Positions 28,518 through 37,183 of a DNA stretch of 64,000 nt are shown here, one piece after another; position 1 is the first letter of the stretch, and every line of letters begins with the position of its first letter. Origin of the DNA: JAWKTT01 sp041398965 (GTDB lineage Bacteria > Planctomycetota > Planctomycetia > Planctomycetales > Planctomycetaceae); NCBI GenBank assembly GCA_041398965.1, contig JAWKTT010000003.1, forward strand, positions 248,001 to 312,000, given 5' to 3'. A program made the translations under genes and the position numbers. The notes under the pieces are model-generated. The model searched no databases. It was not told where the DNA came from and saw only the letters and a program-made list of their open reading frames with translations.

Positions 28518-30348
28518 TTAGTATTCGGGTTCATAGTTTCCTTCGAGGTAGTCTTGAAGAACGGCGGGGTCAATGTTCTCGGAGAGGAATGTCACAGAGG
28601 CGGAGCGGAGGGCGACGTGCATGCCGCCGGGGTGGGGGCTGCCGAGTCCGCCGGAGGGGAGTCTTCCCGAATGACGGTTGATCCCCATGAGGGCATCGGC
28701 GAAGGGGACTTCTTGAGTTGGGGCCATCCAACAGACGGGGGTTTTGCGTTCAGCGACGAGTATCATGTTGACACTCTTGGGGCCGAAGCTGTCGAGACGT
28801 TTGCCGACACTCCCATGAAACGCCGTCGTGGCGCCGCTGATGACGGTGCAGGTCGTTTCCCCCGGCCCGCCGTGCTCCGACGGACATTGAAACACCGCGA
28901 CCTCTTCGGCATGAAACTTTTGATTGTGAGGACTATCCCAAGGCTCATCGAGGCGAATTTTCTCGAAGAGTTCCTGTTCCCCCAGAAACGGCAACAACAA
29001 CACCCGCCAACTATGAAGCGGCTTCCCCTGTGCATCGGCAGAAAACTCCGGCGGCAATGTGCCGTGTTGTTTTTCGTAGAGAGGAGCATGGCGATACGAT
29101 CCGCAGGAGGTTGTCTTGACAGTCCATGCGATGAAATGCCTCCCGAACTGCGGTAAACATGTTACCATAAGAAGCTCGCAGTTTGTTGGCTACCTCTTGA
29201 GATCGTGTTCGGCGAAAGAGCACAGCTGCTGTCACTGGGACAATCGGAGTTGTCGTGCCGCGACGAGCATCTTCAAAGACCGTACTTGCCTCTTCCGCAA
29301 CGATGTTCCAGTCGTGCGACAACGGCAGGTGACTCCAAGGAACCTCTGCTCCCAACTCAGTCAGGTCCAGCTCACGAGCGAGAGCCACACGTTGAAGGTA
29401 ATCGCAGAACGACGATTGCTCCCAGAAAACCGCGTCCACGAATTTCGGATTAGGAGGAAGGTTGTTTGTTTCATCAAGGAATCGCCGGAGTTGGGCTTCT
29501 GACGGTTGTCGTTCTAACGACCCAGCGATGGGCACTCCCACCGACATGCCGCTGAAAGTAATTCCCGCCAGATGTTCTATTAGCGTACCATTGTGACTGA
29601 TAAGTCTCCCAAGACGTCTGATGGAGATGGCGTCATCTATCGCTTTATCAGCCTCTCCTATGGCAACCCAGTAGTTGGCACGCTCTTGTAATGCTCGCGC
29701 GTAGACCCGCAAAACGGATGAGTTCTGGTTAAGCGGATATAGAGTGGTCGAGCCATCGTCGTTTGGACACAATGGCATGCAAAAAGTTGGCTGGCGGAGG
29801 GCTTTACCAATGAGGTCGATTGCGGCTTCATTTTGTGTCAGCCAGTCGGCCATCTCGGGGCAGTCTTCGAGCGTCCAAGGTTCCCACGTCTTTAATTGCA
29901 ATTTATCGGCGTCCGGTCCCGAGGGATGGGCTTTCGCATAACGCTTTGGTAGTCATACGAGTCCTCCAGCGTCAATGTTGGCGGGATCAGCAGGTCGAGC
30001 GTTTCTCGTGAGCTGCCTGTCGTTGTTTGGCGTTAGGTCTTTCGAGACCCCCAGTTCTGACAATCATGCGGTAGCCGTTATCGTCGGTTTTTGCATCTCC
30101 GGGGATATTTCAACTGTTCCATCGCGTAAGTAATCGACGCGGGTGCCGTCGGGGGTCAGGGGTTCGGTGATGTAGGTGGTCTTCTTCGAGATTATCAATG
30201 GGACATCGACGAAGAGGTTGTGTCCCAGCAATAGCAGGAACAGCCCCACGACGACGGCGGCTGCCCACATCAAGTGCCGACGCTGCGGCGTGAACGGTTT
30301 ACCAGGTTCAACCGGTTGAGAAACGTCCGCTGAAGAAGAGTCTGTCAT
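28518..30348 (-). pseudogene. Frameshifted DUF1559-type gene (decayed)
   Basis: Three blocks on the - strand fit end to end as one protein of a planctomycete family. The N-terminal block (30348-30064) has a cytoplasmic tail, one membrane span and TTYITEPLTPDGTRVDYL. The middle block (about 29937-29011, open back to a TGA) is helical and includes PKRYAKAHPSGPDADKLQLK. The C-terminal block (about 29110-28518) starts near YEKQHGTLPPEF and ends with the DUF1559-like HPGGMHVALRSASVTFLSEN. Between blocks the frame changes at least three times: around 30,064, around 29,938, and at 29,080-29,105. The last has small tandem duplications (ATCGTATCG, CTCCTCTC). Sequencing error at that many sites is unlikely but not excluded. 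Confidence 0.75.
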
Positions 30349-30460
30349 GGGGCACCGTCAGCAGAAAGAGGAACATTCTCCACAACCGACCGGCAAGGCC
30401 GGTGGAGTGACATCCTATCAAACCGACTCGCCCTACGGATATGTTTCGATGACGAAACGC

Positions 30461-30755
30461 AGGGCCTTGGGTGCATTCCCCACATTGCAACTCCCCGCAC
30501 CGGAGGCGTCAGCCGACGCGAGACTCCTTCTCCCCCAGAGACGACGCTCCGACTTCAGACCGCGTTCCTACGGGGGGAGAAGGTCAATACCGTTCGGCAC
30601 GATTCTTGCGATGTGGGTTGATCCACATCTCTCCCTCTCCCCCACTGGAAAGTCCTTTGAACTAGGAACGTCGACAGCGGGGGAGAGGGAGAGGCTGACA
30701 ACAAAGATCACCAGTTGGCGAGGATCACAATCCGGGGAATGCCCCCCAGGGCCTT
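30461..30755. repeat. Repeat family R2, long copy with terminal inverted repeats
   Basis: Ends are imperfect inverted repeats: GGGTGCATTCCCC on the left and GGGGAATGCCCCCCAGGGCC on the right. Inside are CTTCTCCCCC...GGGGGAGAAGG (about 30,528-30,582) and the 13-bp palindrome arms CTCCCTCTCCCCC and GGGGGAGAGGGAG (about 30,631-30,692). It shares GGAGGCGTCAGCCGACGCGA with the copies at 40.6 and 51.3 kb, and the 19-mer GGTCAATACCGTTCGGCAC with 40.17 kb. No ORF is present. Confidence 0.65.
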
Positions 30756-30764
30756 CAAGACAAA

Positions 30765-30846
30765 TTAGCGGAAGGGCGCAAGCCCTCCGGTGCCGGGGGG
30801 CGTCGTGCTTTAGCATGTCACCGGACGGCTTGCGCCGTACCGCTAA
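30765..30846. repeat. Palindromic repeat R4, full hairpin
   Basis: TTAGCGGAAGGGCGCAAGCC plus CTCCGGTG (30765-30792) faces CACCGGACGG plus CTTGCGCCGTACCGCTAA (30819-30846). The 28-bp arms differ at about three positions, with a 26-base loop. A lone arm of the same repeat is at 5,588-5,616. Confidence 0.65.
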
Positions 30847-30872
30847 GGTGAACGTGACGCTCTGGCTGCTCG

Positions 30873-30907
30873 GCATGCTTGCCCTGCTAACGCAGTGCAA
30901 GCATGGC
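30873..30907 (-). terminator. R5 hairpin at the end of the ROK kinase gene
   Basis: GCATGCTTGC (30873-30882) pairs with GCAAGCATGGC (30897-30907) around a 14-base loop, about 15 bases past the ROK gene stop. It is the same repeat type as 7,008-7,039. Termination is inferred from position. Confidence 0.45.
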
Positions 30908-30921
30908 ACAATGCACAGTCG

Positions 30922-31938
30922 CTAGTTGGTGGACTCGTGAGTTGCGGGGGGGCGAATGGATTCGAGGGCTTGTTTCACACAGCCTGCGGCTCCGATGAAG
31001 CCGGCGTCGTTGCCTAGCTTGGCGAAGTCGATTCGAGTTCGTTCGGCAGGGATCGGGAAGGCGATCTCCTTGACGGTGCGGCGGACTTCTTCCAGAAACT
31101 GTCGACCGAGTTCGGTTTCGTATTGTCCGAAGGTCATGGCTCCGCCGATGAGGACCACTTCGGGGTTCAGGATGTGCATGATGTTGACCGTTCCGATGCC
31201 GAGGTAGCGGGCGGTTTGCATGACGAGTCGATGAGCGAAGGGGTCGCCATCAATGGCATGGCTGGCGATATCGACCGGGGTGATCTCTCGGCCCAGATTT
31301 CCCAGACTGGATCGGACGCCACTGGTGAGGCCATCGTTACAGCGGCGGACGAGCGCTTTCGCACCGCAGTAGAGTTCGAGGGAACCATGGATGCCGAACT
31401 CGGAGCGAGGGCCTCCCTCCATCTGGATAATCATGTGACCACATTCCCCCCCGTGGAAGTGGGCTCCCGAAAGGACTTCGCCATTGAGGACGATGCCGCC
31501 ACCAACGCCGGTTCCGAGGGTCCAGAACATCAGGCTGCGGGCGTCGGCTCCGCCGCCGATCCAGGACTCGCCATAGGCGGCGGCATTGGCGTCGTTTTGC
31601 AGGACGGTTGGTAGTCCGAAGCGGTCGGCGAGCAGGTGTCGGAGTGGGAGGTTTTCCCAGCCGGGGAGGTTGAAAGGGTGAAAAATGATCCCTTTGGCGA
31701 GGTCCATTGTGCCGGGGGCAGCGACACCAATTCCGGCGATCTGTTTGAGGGTGAGGCCACTGTCACGGAGACAGGTTTCGATGCACTCGAACATCGCCTG
31801 CATCGAGGCATCGCGACCTTGGGTGTATGGAAGCGATTCGGATCGTTGGGCATGAACCCGCCCATCCGCGGAGACGACGCCCACCTTGGCGCTGGTCCCC
31901 CCGATGTCGACTCCGATGTAGTACTCTCCTGGCGGCAT
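30922..31938 (-). CDS. ROK family sugar kinase (glucokinase-like)
   Basis: 338 residues. The ATP phosphate loop is GVDIGGTSAK at 9-18, and the catalytic Asp is in LQNDANAA (Asp116). GTGVGGGIV is at 142-150, and GGECGHM carries the conserved zinc-binding His168. The expected CXCGXXGCXE zinc site is absent: the aligned stretch reads RSEFGIHGSLE, with Ser179, Phe181 and Ser186 where cysteines are usual. It should phosphorylate glucose or a related hexose. ATG 31938 is chosen because the ROK fold starts right after it; the frame stays open to 32181 without family character. It ends 15 bases from a hairpin. Confidence 0.88.
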   Translation of the reverse strand: MPPGEYYIGVDIGGTSAKVGVVSADGRVHAQRSESLPYTQGRDASMQAMFECIETCLRDSGLTLKQIAGIGVAAPGTMDLAKGIIFHPFNLPGWENLPLRHLLADRFGLPTVLQNDANAAAYGESWIGGGADARSLMFWTLGTGVGGGIVLNGEVLSGAHFHGGECGHMIIQMEGGPRSEFGIHGSLELYCGAKALVRRCNDGLTSGVRSSLGNLGREITPVDIASHAIDGDPFAHRLVMQTARYLGIGTVNIMHILNPEVVLIGGAMTFGQYETELGRQFLEEVRRTVKEIAFPIPAERTRIDFAKLGNDAGFIGAAGCVKQALESIRPPATHESTN

Positions 31939-32300
31939 CCTACGTTCCGTGACACTCCACGTCCGAATGCGGAAGCGCCGCTCCCACGATGGAAGGCTCA
32001 CCACTTGTCCGCAACGCGATGATTTTATGAAGTTCGTCATCACTTCAGCATCGCAAGTGACAGCATCCTGTCGCAAGTCGATCCCAGACGCAAGTGACTC
32101 GGTTTCTTCGTCGGCCTGCTTGAGTTGAGGGTTTTGTCGAATGTTCTCTCTTGGTGACAGTTGGAAACTAACATGTGGCAAACAATCGGGTCCCGAATCT
32201 TAACAAAGGTAAGTCCGAGGTCGCTTGCGACTCCCCCTGTCGATGTGAACAGTCAGCCCATGTTGACCATTCAACACCACTCACAGAGGCATCACGCCAA
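31939..32300. other. Intergenic region, no gene recognised
   Basis: The stretch lies between the ROK gene and the esterase gene, both on the - strand. Part of it is an open extension of the ROK frame (to 32181) that lacks family character. Promoters for the ROK gene should lie here. Confidence 0.4.
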
Positions 32301-34154
32301 TCAGGGGATCGCTTCGAGAATCTGCTGTATCGAAAGCTCTTGATCGGTCTGGTTCATCTCCAACTCGAAGAACCCCCCCACTTCTTGTTTGTGACCGAAT
32401 GAAGCCGAGACCAAGTTGCCCTGCTTCCGAAACATCTTGGGTTGGTTCCAATCGATTCGCTCCAACTGGTCTTTGTTGACTTGCCCCCCGATGGTGTACT
32501 TGCCGGCGAGGAGTCGTTCCAGCAAGGATTCACACTCTTGGTAGCTCAAACCCTGCGCGCCGTTCGCACGGTATTCAATGTTCCCCACTTTCAAAATTGT
32601 CTGTCGCTTGACGATCGGTTGACCGGCCCAGAAGTCTCCGATCCGCTGGTCACCTGGCCGCGGTTCCGGGCCAGCCGACAACCAGTCTTTGAAATGAACG
32701 CTGAGCACCTTCGCCGAGACTTCTCGCCCTTCGACCTGTTCAACACCCTCGACGGCGATTCCTCGTTGGTCTGATGGAAGCAGGAAGTACGTCGAGATTT
32801 TTGCGACCTGTTCGATCCCTTGTTTCTGCGCCAACTCGATGACAACTTGTTCCTGTTCTTCGGTCAGGTTCGCACGTTCAACGTAGGCTCGTTTAATGCC
32901 ATCGCCGCCGCCGAGCAGTTCCGCCATGGCCCGGCCCATCGCTTCGCCGACGTTCATGTAGGTCTCTGCGTTTCCGTTGTAGTGGCTATTCGAGGCCCCC
33001 CCCTTCGAGAGTGGGTTGGTATATACGGTTGCGACGTTCCCTTTGAACTCAGGGTACTTCCCGGTCGTGCCGTCGACTGCTAACTGGGCGTTGAGGATGA
33101 GTCCTTCATTTCCTTCGGCTCCCTTCTCCGTTTGACCAAGTGTCGCACAGACGAACTTCGCATTCGGAGCACCGAATTCTACGCGCAGTTGCTTAATGAG
33201 GTGAACCAGGTTCTGTTCATAGCGGCTGGCATGACCGGCGTCGTATCGATCCTTGTCTCCCTGCCAGAAGAAGAAACCTGCGACTTCGTAGCCATTCGCG
33301 GCGGCTTGAGCCTTCGCGAGGTCTGCGCGGAGTGCTGCCAGTTCGGCATTGTGTTTCTTCAATCCTTCCTCTGTAAAACGCGCTCGCGTCGCGAACTCGA
33401 CCTTCTCCTGAATCTGCTTCTCGATTGTGGCAGCCTTTGATGCGTCAGCCTCAGACTTCTTCGCACCGGGGTAATACTTGTCCAACTCTGCGAGAACCTG
33501 CTTTGCACGAGCGATGTCGCCGTCATACTGCATCCCGGCATACCAGCCGATCGGTTCGGGTGTGCTTCCTGTTTCCCATCGCAGGGGAGACTCTTTATAG
33601 GCGGCGTAGTGCCATGTCTTTCCTTTGTCTTCAAACTCGAAAGAGGGACTTCCCGGGGGGAGCAGGTCCCAGCCCAAACTCCGATTACCGATGCAACTCT
33701 TTAAAATCATGACCGGTGCTTCGGTGGCATAGCCGAGAACGTGCCCAATCCCGAACTCGGGGCCGATCTTGCCACCTGAAATCGTCATCCATTCGTTGTT
33801 AAAGACCTTTGTTCCTCCGGTGCCGCTTCCCATGACGCGCACATTGCGAACATCCTGACGGACAGTCCAGTTGCCCGCGTCGTCGATGAGGTACGGATAC
33901 AGCGACTTCTCTTTCACCGCGTTCGTCAACGACCCTTCCGCCCCCCCCTTGCCTGGGTTGATGTTCCCCGCACCCAGCATGTTGGACTGCCCTAACAGGA
34001 TGTAGACCTGTACAGGCTGACTCAAATCTGCCGGCTGACCATCCGGCCGCGGGAGTGTCTCAGGAATCTCGATTCCATAGGCCGCAGGGAGAGCAAACAA
34101 CACAGCCATGGCGGCAGTGAGACACAACGAGCACGCAGAGCGATGGAGGTTCAT
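32301..34154 (-). CDS. Secreted sialate O-acetylesterase (SASA domain)
   Basis: 617 residues. The signal peptide is about 1-27 (LCLTAAMAVLFALPAAYG). The SGNH-like SASA domain has the nucleophile block VYILLGQSNMLGAG, FFFWQGDKD in the middle, and SNSHYNGNAETY, which carries the likely catalytic His. About 190 further residues at the C-terminus form an extra domain without a clear family. Such enzymes remove O-acetyl groups from sialic acid or other carbohydrates; in planctomycetes they often accompany polysaccharide breakdown. GGAG precedes ATG 34154. The neighbouring ROK kinase could handle released sugar, but co-transcription is not clear (gap 362 bases). Confidence 0.8.
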   Translation of the reverse strand: MNLHRSACSLCLTAAMAVLFALPAAYGIEIPETLPRPDGQPADLSQPVQVYILLGQSNMLGAGNINPGKGGAEGSLTNAVKEKSLYPYLIDDAGNWTVRQDVRNVRVMGSGTGGTKVFNNEWMTISGGKIGPEFGIGHVLGYATEAPVMILKSCIGNRSLGWDLLPPGSPSFEFEDKGKTWHYAAYKESPLRWETGSTPEPIGWYAGMQYDGDIARAKQVLAELDKYYPGAKKSEADASKAATIEKQIQEKVEFATRARFTEEGLKKHNAELAALRADLAKAQAAANGYEVAGFFFWQGDKDRYDAGHASRYEQNLVHLIKQLRVEFGAPNAKFVCATLGQTEKGAEGNEGLILNAQLAVDGTTGKYPEFKGNVATVYTNPLSKGGASNSHYNGNAETYMNVGEAMGRAMAELLGGGDGIKRAYVERANLTEEQEQVVIELAQKQGIEQVAKISTYFLLPSDQRGIAVEGVEQVEGREVSAKVLSVHFKDWLSAGPEPRPGDQRIGDFWAGQPIVKRQTILKVGNIEYRANGAQGLSYQECESLLERLLAGKYTIGGQVNKDQLERIDWNQPKMFRKQGNLVSASFGHKQEVGGFFELEMNQTDQELSIQQILEAIP

Positions 34155-34549
34155 GGTTTCTCCAAGAGTGGGCAGTGACCAGCAGTCAACAAGAACAATG
34201 ACTCTCCTTATACAGGAACGCATCATCACCTGAAAGTCTTACCAGCGGATCAGTCATACCAACATGCCAACGGATCGTGCCGGGTCTTTGGTGATTCGCC
34301 GGGATCGCCCTTGATGACGGGGAACGCTCAGATTTCCGAGGGGCTGGACAGCAAATCCTCTGTGCCCATTATCCTCCCTGACGAAACGTGTTTGCAGATG
34401 GAAACCTCTCAGCCTCTGTTGGGATGTGAATCTGTCCTGCCACGATCGGCTCACAAATCCGCCTCGTCCGCGGTCCATCCCGATTGGACCAAGGCTTCCA
34501 CCAACATTTGAGACAGACGCATCTTTCCTCACCAGAGTTGGCCTCTTTA
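34155..34549. other. Divergent intergenic region, no gene recognised
   Basis: Lies between the esterase gene (- strand) and the aminotransferase gene (+ strand). Short frames lack family character. The promoter of the aminotransferase gene is annotated separately. Confidence 0.45.
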
Positions 34550-34578
34550 TTCGACAGGGAGCGATCGGCTGTTAGAAT
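34550..34578 (+). promoter_or_regulatory. Sigma-70-like promoter of the aminotransferase gene
   Basis: TTCGAC (34550-34555), a 17-base spacer, and TAGAAT (34573-34578). Transcription would start near 34,585, about 33 bases before the ATG. The -10 box and its downstream bases (TTAGAATCCG) match those of the argB promoter at 40,951. Confidence 0.55.
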
Positions 34579-34617
34579 CCGTGGAGTGGTCCCTTGTTCG
34601 ATGTCCCTGGCAAAACG

Positions 34618-35823
34618 ATGCAACTTTCACAGAACGTTCAGAAGCTCCAACCCTCTGCCACAATTGCGGCTGCGGCCAAAGCGAAAGCTCTCAAGTCTCA
34701 GGGGGTTGAAGTCTTGGACTTCACGCTCGGCGAGCCGGACTTCAATACGCCACAACACATTTGCGATGCCGCCATTGCAGCGATGCAGGCGGGGCACACA
34801 CACTACACCCCTGCCGGGGGGATTCTGGAACTGAAGCAGGGGGTCTGCGCCGCCTATCTGCGGGACTACGGCCTGACATACCAGCCATCGCAAGTCGTCA
34901 TCTCGAATGGGGCCAAGCATGCGATTCACAATGTCTTAGAGACGTTGGTTGGACCGGGTGACGAAGTCATTATCCCGGCTCCCTATTGGGTCAGTTACAG
35001 TGCTCTCGTTGAACTGACCGGAGCGACACCAGTCATTGTCGAGACAACGCAAGAGAGTGGATTCTGCCTGAGCCCGGAACAGTTCGAGGCAGCGATCACT
35101 CCGAAAACTCGGTTGTTGATGCTGAACAACCCGTGCAATCCGACGGGAGCCGCCTATCCGGTGGCGACACTGGAGGGACTGGCCCGGGTGGCTGTCGCTC
35201 GACAGATTCCCGTCCTCTCAGATGAGATTTACGAGAAGCTGATTTACCCCGGCAGCGAGTTTCGTTGTTTCGCCTCTTTTGGTGAAGAGGTCAAGAACCT
35301 GACGATCATCGTGAGTGGCGTCAGCAAAGCGTATGCCATGACTGGCTGGCGAATCGGCTGGACGCTTGCTCCGCTGGATGTCACCAAGGCAATGGACAAC
35401 CTGCAAAGTCAGGAGACGTCGAATCCGTGTAGTGTCAGCCAGTATGCTGCCCTCGCGGGGGTAACCGGTTCGCAAGATTGCGTGGCCGAAATGCTGGTTC
35501 ACTTCACCGAACGACGGGAGTACGTGCTGCGTCGCCTGCGAGACATTCCCGGCCTCAGCTTCGCTGAACCGGGGGGAGCGTTTTATGCCTTCTTCGACGT
35601 CAGCAGCTACTTCGGCAAACCGTTAGGTAAGAGCGGTGTCAAGGTGCATAACGTCAGCGACTTCTGCACGGCACTTCTGGAAGATGCGCACGTCGCTTTG
35701 GTGACCGGCGACGCCTTCGGAGCCCCCAAGTACGTCCGCCTCTCCTTTGCAACCAATCTGACGGTCTTGGAAAAAGGTCTCAATGCCCTCACCACGTTCC
35801 TGGGTCACACTCCCAAACCGTAG
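34618..35823 (+). CDS. Class I aminotransferase (aspartate aminotransferase-like)
   Basis: 401 residues, fold-type I PLP enzyme of the AAT alpha/beta group. Visible motifs: LGEPDFNTP near the N-terminus, HTHYTPAGG, NNPCNPTGAAY around the PLP-binding Asn, DEIYEKL, and SGVSKAYAMTGWRIG with the Schiff-base Lys237. It probably swaps amino groups between aspartate (or a related amino acid) and 2-oxoglutarate. ATG 34618 is chosen because homology starts there and the promoter lies 40-68 bases upstream. The next gene on the strand (ApbE-like) starts 102 bases downstream. Confidence 0.92.
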   Translation: MQLSQNVQKLQPSATIAAAAKAKALKSQGVEVLDFTLGEPDFNTPQHICDAAIAAMQAGHTHYTPAGGILELKQGVCAAYLRDYGLTYQPSQVVISNGAKHAIHNVLETLVGPGDEVIIPAPYWVSYSALVELTGATPVIVETTQESGFCLSPEQFEAAITPKTRLLMLNNPCNPTGAAYPVATLEGLARVAVARQIPVLSDEIYEKLIYPGSEFRCFASFGEEVKNLTIIVSGVSKAYAMTGWRIGWTLAPLDVTKAMDNLQSQETSNPCSVSQYAALAGVTGSQDCVAEMLVHFTERREYVLRRLRDIPGLSFAEPGGAFYAFFDVSSYFGKPLGKSGVKVHNVSDFCTALLEDAHVALVTGDAFGAPKYVRLSFATNLTVLEKGLNALTTFLGHTPKP

Positions 35824-35925
35824 TCGCACAGAGATCCTTGAAGAGTGTGAGAGACCAATTCGAGAGACCACCATGGGCTTGGCCTCGTTCTGCGACTTTC
35901 GTCTTGCTAACTCCAAGAGACTGCC

Positions 35926-37038
35926 ATGATTCCCCCTTCGCGACGCGATCTGCTGACAGGCGAAGCACTGCGACGGGTGATCGAGGCAGGACAGTCAGGG
36001 ATGGCGGATGCCTTGTTGGCGGTCGATCAATTGGGGCGGCCCCTCCCTCAAGTGGGAGATACGATTCGTCTGGAAACACGGGCGATGGCGTGTGCCTGGT
36101 GCGTGATTCTCAACCCCGCTCGCCCCGAGCAAGTTCTTCTCGCCTCCGACGCCTTGTCGCGGGTTCATGAGGTCGAAGCCAGGCTGACTGTCTACCGACC
36201 CGAAAGCGAAGTCTCGCAGTTCAACCGGTCCGTCGACCTCGAACCGGTCCCGATCTCGACCGAACTAAGAGACCTGCTGGAGATCTGTCGGCAACTTTGG
36301 ACCGAGACCGACCGAGCGTTCGACCCGGCGACTGCCTCACTGACAGAACTCTGGTCTGCGTGTCGAAAAGAGTTGCGTGTGCCGACCGATTGCGAGGTGC
36401 AACTGGCACTGGAGAAGTCGGGGTTGCAGCATCTCGAATGGGACAAAGTGGGAGATCAACCGACCTTGCATCGGCTTCGCGAGGGAGTTGGCTTGAACTT
36501 CGGGGCCATCGGCAAAGGAGAAGGGATCGACCGGGTTACAGCGGGCCTGTTGATGTCGGGGGTCGAAGAGTTTTTGGTGCATGGTGGCTACAGCACACTG
36601 AGGGCCGACGGGTCCCATGCGGGGGAACCGGGATGGCCGGTTGGGCTGAAGAACCCGCTGTTTACCGATGAGTCTTATCTCACGCTGATGCTGGTCGATC
36701 AGGCGTTGTCGACCAGTGGATCGAACATTCAATACTTTCGTCACGAGGGGAAGCGGTACGGTCATATCCTCGACAGCCGGACTGGCTGGCCGGCGTCAGG
36801 GTTGCTTTCGGTCAGTGTCATCGCCCCGACGGCGACCGAAGCCGATGCTCTTTCTACGTCCTTTTATGCGATGGGACTCGAAAAGAGCGTCGAGTATTGC
36901 GATACTCACCCTTTGATCGGTGCAATCTTGACGCCTCCCCCTCGACAAGGGAGGCAACTCGATCCGGTGGTGTGTAACATTCCACCAGAACGCATCTACT
37001 TCGATTCCCCCCATACGACCCCGCAGCGATCAGAATGA
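35926..37038 (+). CDS. apbE: FAD:protein FMN transferase (ApbE family)
   Basis: 370 residues. ApbE signatures: RLTVYRPESEVSQFN, LNFGAIGKGEGIDRV (substrate and FAD site), GGYSTLRADG, and HILDSRTGWP, where an Asp supports Mg binding. ApbE attaches FMN through a phosphoester to Thr or Ser in respiratory flavoproteins such as NqrB, NqrC or RnfG. No lipoprotein signal or signal peptide is obvious, so it may be cytoplasmic, or Tat-linked if the N-terminal RRDLL is a remnant. None of the usual Nqr or Rnf genes lies in the window. AAGAGA precedes ATG 35926. Confidence 0.85.
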   Translation: MIPPSRRDLLTGEALRRVIEAGQSGMADALLAVDQLGRPLPQVGDTIRLETRAMACAWCVILNPARPEQVLLASDALSRVHEVEARLTVYRPESEVSQFNRSVDLEPVPISTELRDLLEICRQLWTETDRAFDPATASLTELWSACRKELRVPTDCEVQLALEKSGLQHLEWDKVGDQPTLHRLREGVGLNFGAIGKGEGIDRVTAGLLMSGVEEFLVHGGYSTLRADGSHAGEPGWPVGLKNPLFTDESYLTLMLVDQALSTSGSNIQYFRHEGKRYGHILDSRTGWPASGLLSVSVIAPTATEADALSTSFYAMGLEKSVEYCDTHPLIGAILTPPPRQGRQLDPVVCNIPPERIYFDSPHTTPQRSE

Positions 37039-37183
37039 CCGCTGTGAATCGTGCGGCCCCGCCGACGCAGTCGGGAGGCTTGGGGAGTGTCGAATCAAGT
37101 GGGTATCGAACAGAGAGACTCCATCAATCACTCCCCCCTGAATCCTAAATCCTGACTCCTCGATCCTGAATCTTCAAAATCAC

